A DNA stretch of 64,000 bases. It comes from Candidatus Eiseniibacteriota bacterium (GTDB lineage Bacteria > Eisenbacteria > RBG-16-71-46 > CAIMUX01). The position numbers and the translations under genes are program-made. The notes beneath the pieces were generated by a model. The model searched no databases, had not been told where the DNA came from, and was given only the letters and a program-made list of their open reading frames with translations. Below, one piece after another: positions 62,499-64,000 of the stretch (position 1 is its first letter; every line of letters begins with the position of its first letter). Location of the stretch: positions 44,003 through 108,002 of the forward strand of contig CAIMUX010000053.1 in the NCBI GenBank assembly GCA_903844735.1, written 5' to 3'.

Positions 62499-62861
62499 GA
62501 CATCAATAAGCAGGTGGTTCTTCCGACCATAGGCTCAGTTGTCCTGTTGATTCGGAAGTGTGCATCCCCACAGGGAGCTGAGGTGCTTGTGCGAGGTGGT
62601 CGGCAGCCTAGCGCTGTGCCATTTCCTGGCTGCGTCGCTCCTCAGAAGCACGCGCAACGACATGCATGAAGCGGAGCAGCCGCACGCCCGTCGCCCCACC
62701 TTCCTCTCTACTCAGTCCTCGTCTGTCTCCTCCCTCCAAATGTGCTGCAGCTCCTCGATTGCCTTGGTTGTCGACATGATGTATTGAGTTAGTAGCAAAC
62801 ACCCCCATGTTCAAGTGGGTGGTGTCATGCTACCCTGATGCTGTGACCCGGACAAATGGCG
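62499..62861. other. Intergenic region between CBASS and recombinase
   Basis: It is convergent. A 21-codon minus-strand frame ('STTKAIEELQHIWREETDED') near 62713-62778 reads protein-like but has no support. No terminator is clear. Confidence 0.35.
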
Positions 62862-63896
62862 CTAACGTCTCGTCTTCTTGCGCTGTTCGCAGAATGCTGG
62901 CCACCGAATCCTGTCCGGATGTTCGCTGAACCAGGTTCGAACTCGTTGTACTATGCCCCACCAAGCTGGAAAGCCACGACCTTCCTCTGCCCAGAGGAAG
63001 GGCTTTTCGGCGTGGATATTGAGGATTCCGTCCTTGAGGGTGAGGTTCGAACCGAGCGTCTGGAGGATGTCGCGTTTGACTTCGGTTGATCCGAGGCGGA
63101 ACTCCTTTTCCGCGAAGGCTAGGAAAGAAAAGTAATGCTGTGCGGGTTCGAACCAAGCCGGCCCATTCGCCGCTCTGCCTCCGCGCGTACGCTCGATTAG
63201 CCGCAGTTTCTCATCAACGATCTCCTGGCGCTTGGCTCCGTATTCGTCGTCAGGAAGCAGATCACGCAGCCGAAGATCCGTCAGGCGGCTGAGGCGACCG
63301 TCGCACTCCTTCATCGCCGACTCGACAGACACCTGAGTTCGTCGCTGGTCCGCCTCTTCCGCTGACTGTACCTCCTGCATGTTCTTGCCGGCCCACTCCA
63401 GGAGGCGGGTTGGGATCGTGATGCGTTGGAGTGCGGCCCGCACCTGGTCCTCCAGCTGTTCCGCGCGGATAGTCTTCTGCTCACACCTGCTGGTCGCGCG
63501 GCGTTTCGTGCAGTGGTAATACGTGTACCGATGTCCCTGGCGGTTCGTCTTGAGCTCCGCGGTAATGGCGAGTCCGCACTCGCCGCACCGAAGGAGCCCC
63601 GTGAACGCGAAGGACCTTTGAGCGGCCTCGACTCGGTTCGGTCGGCCCAAGAACCCCTGGACCCGCTCGAATTCATCACGGGAGATCATCGGCTTGTGAA
63701 GACCGGGGAATGCCTCGCCAGCCCGCACGATGAGCCCGTAGTAGAACGGATTGGACAGCAGCTTGTAGAGCGTGCTCTGCCCCACGGGGCGGCCGCCCTT
63801 TCGGCGCGTCTTGCGGGTCCGGAAGCCCCACTCCTCGTCGGCGGTCCGGAGAATACGCGTGAGCGTGAGCACGATAACCGAGGGTGCTTCCCCCAC
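62862..63896 (-). pseudogene. Large serine recombinase lacking its catalytic domain
   Basis: The 344-codon frame opens with a GTG at 63896. It holds the end of the recombinase domain ('GFRTRKTRRKGG', then 'STLYKLLSNPFYYGLIVRAG'), the zinc ribbon (Cys104-x2-Cys107, Cys129, Cys138) and a coiled-coil region. The resolvase domain with the active-site serine should precede it but is absent; the first ten residues are unrelated. This is the signature of truncation by an insertion or deletion close to 63.9 kb, so the enzyme is probably dead. It may be a remnant of the element that brought in the CBASS operon. Confidence 0.8.
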
Positions 63897-63914
63897 GATA
63901 TTTGAGGGTCCGGA

Positions 63915-64000
63915 TCATCGGCGCGCCGTCGCGGGTCTGGGCCGCGGCCGTTCGGCCGCGGCGGGAACGGCGAACACCTCAAGGTAGAGCTTCTCGTCGA
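63915..64000 (-). CDS. C-terminal end of a gene cut by the window edge
   Basis: An open frame ends at a TGA at 63915 and runs off the right edge (28 codons seen), reading 'DEKLYLEVFAVPAAAERP' and then an Arg/Pro/Ala-rich tail. It is next to the truncation point of the recombinase, so it may be part of the inserting element, for example a transposase. Not identified. Confidence 0.4.
   Translation of the reverse strand, partial: DEKLYLEVFAVPAAAERPRPRPATARR

Noticed and set aside
63938..63957. Hairpin 'CCGCGGCC' / 'GGCCGCGG' considered as a terminator or transposon end
   Set aside because: It lies inside an open frame and has no T-run; GC-rich chance is likely.
1..64000. Search for tRNA, rRNA and CRISPR arrays
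   Set aside because: No T-arm or rRNA signature or regularly spaced repeat was seen by eye; a covariance-model scan would be needed to exclude tRNAs.

Overview
The window is GC-rich DNA from a Gram-negative-type bacterium. It encodes lipoproteins, a MurJ flippase and several secreted proteins that end in a FlgD-like beta domain (a hydrophobic, Pro-Gly-rich tail of the 'GxYFVR' type). That combination is common in FCB-type and candidate-phylum bacteria such as Candidatus Eisenbacteria. The assignment is an inference from gene content; no rRNA or tRNA gene was found to anchor it.

Layout. 1-7.4 kb is ordinary chromosome: a tandem GNAT acetyltransferase running off the left edge, an EamA transporter, a HAD phosphatase, endonuclease IV, an RqcH-like NFACT protein and an orphan metal-binding lipid- or periplasm-anchored protein. 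8.2-17 kb, all on the minus strand, is a regulated proteolysis cluster: a subtilase lipoprotein, then an ECF sigma factor, a zinc-motif anti-sigma-like protein, a TPR-CHAT protease, a second subtilase and a small carboxypeptidase-regulatory-like protein. 17-21.4 kb holds a four-helix membrane protein overlapping selB, followed by murJ. 21.4-24.2 kb and 31.3-32.5 kb carry a repeated unit: the C-terminal third of ComM/YifB placed head-to-head with a triple helix-turn-helix protein. A degraded comM copy and a VapBC pair sit beside the first unit, and decayed pieces of the helix-turn-helix gene lie at 35.0 and 59.8 kb. 24.4-39.5 kb is dominated by secreted proteins: a 2010-residue propeller/Ig-repeat protein with a TPR lipoprotein, a 944-residue metzincin-type peptidase, and two tiny paralogous membrane proteins near a six-helix membrane protein.

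40-47.9 kb is a signalling block. Two GAF-AAA-Fis proteins with lost ATPase motifs flank a Ser/Thr kinase fused to a long TPR-like region and a secreted protein. 48-52.5 kb is a tight three-gene operon (gluzincin peptidase, ComEC-like metallo-beta-lactamase-fold hydrolase, PD-(D/E)XK nuclease-like protein). 53.1-53.6 kb is a single 75-codon zinc-motif gene with its own promoter and terminator. 54-58.7 kb is a four-gene operon with a DUF6602-like nuclease and a probable PIN-like nuclease that I do not recognise as any named system. 60-62.5 kb is a CBASS anti-phage operon: a LexA-like self-cleaving repressor with a palindromic operator over its promoter, a DUF2188 protein, a CD-NTase and the membrane effector Cap15. 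The right edge holds a serine recombinase without its catalytic domain.

How the parts fit. 40-64 kb looks like an accessory defence/mobile region (nucleases, cyclic-nucleotide signalling, recombinase, decayed repeats). 8-17 kb looks like a sigma/anti-sigma-controlled protease programme. The best candidates for an undescribed system are the 54-58.7 kb operon, the 48-52.5 kb operon and the comM-C/triple-HTH cassette.
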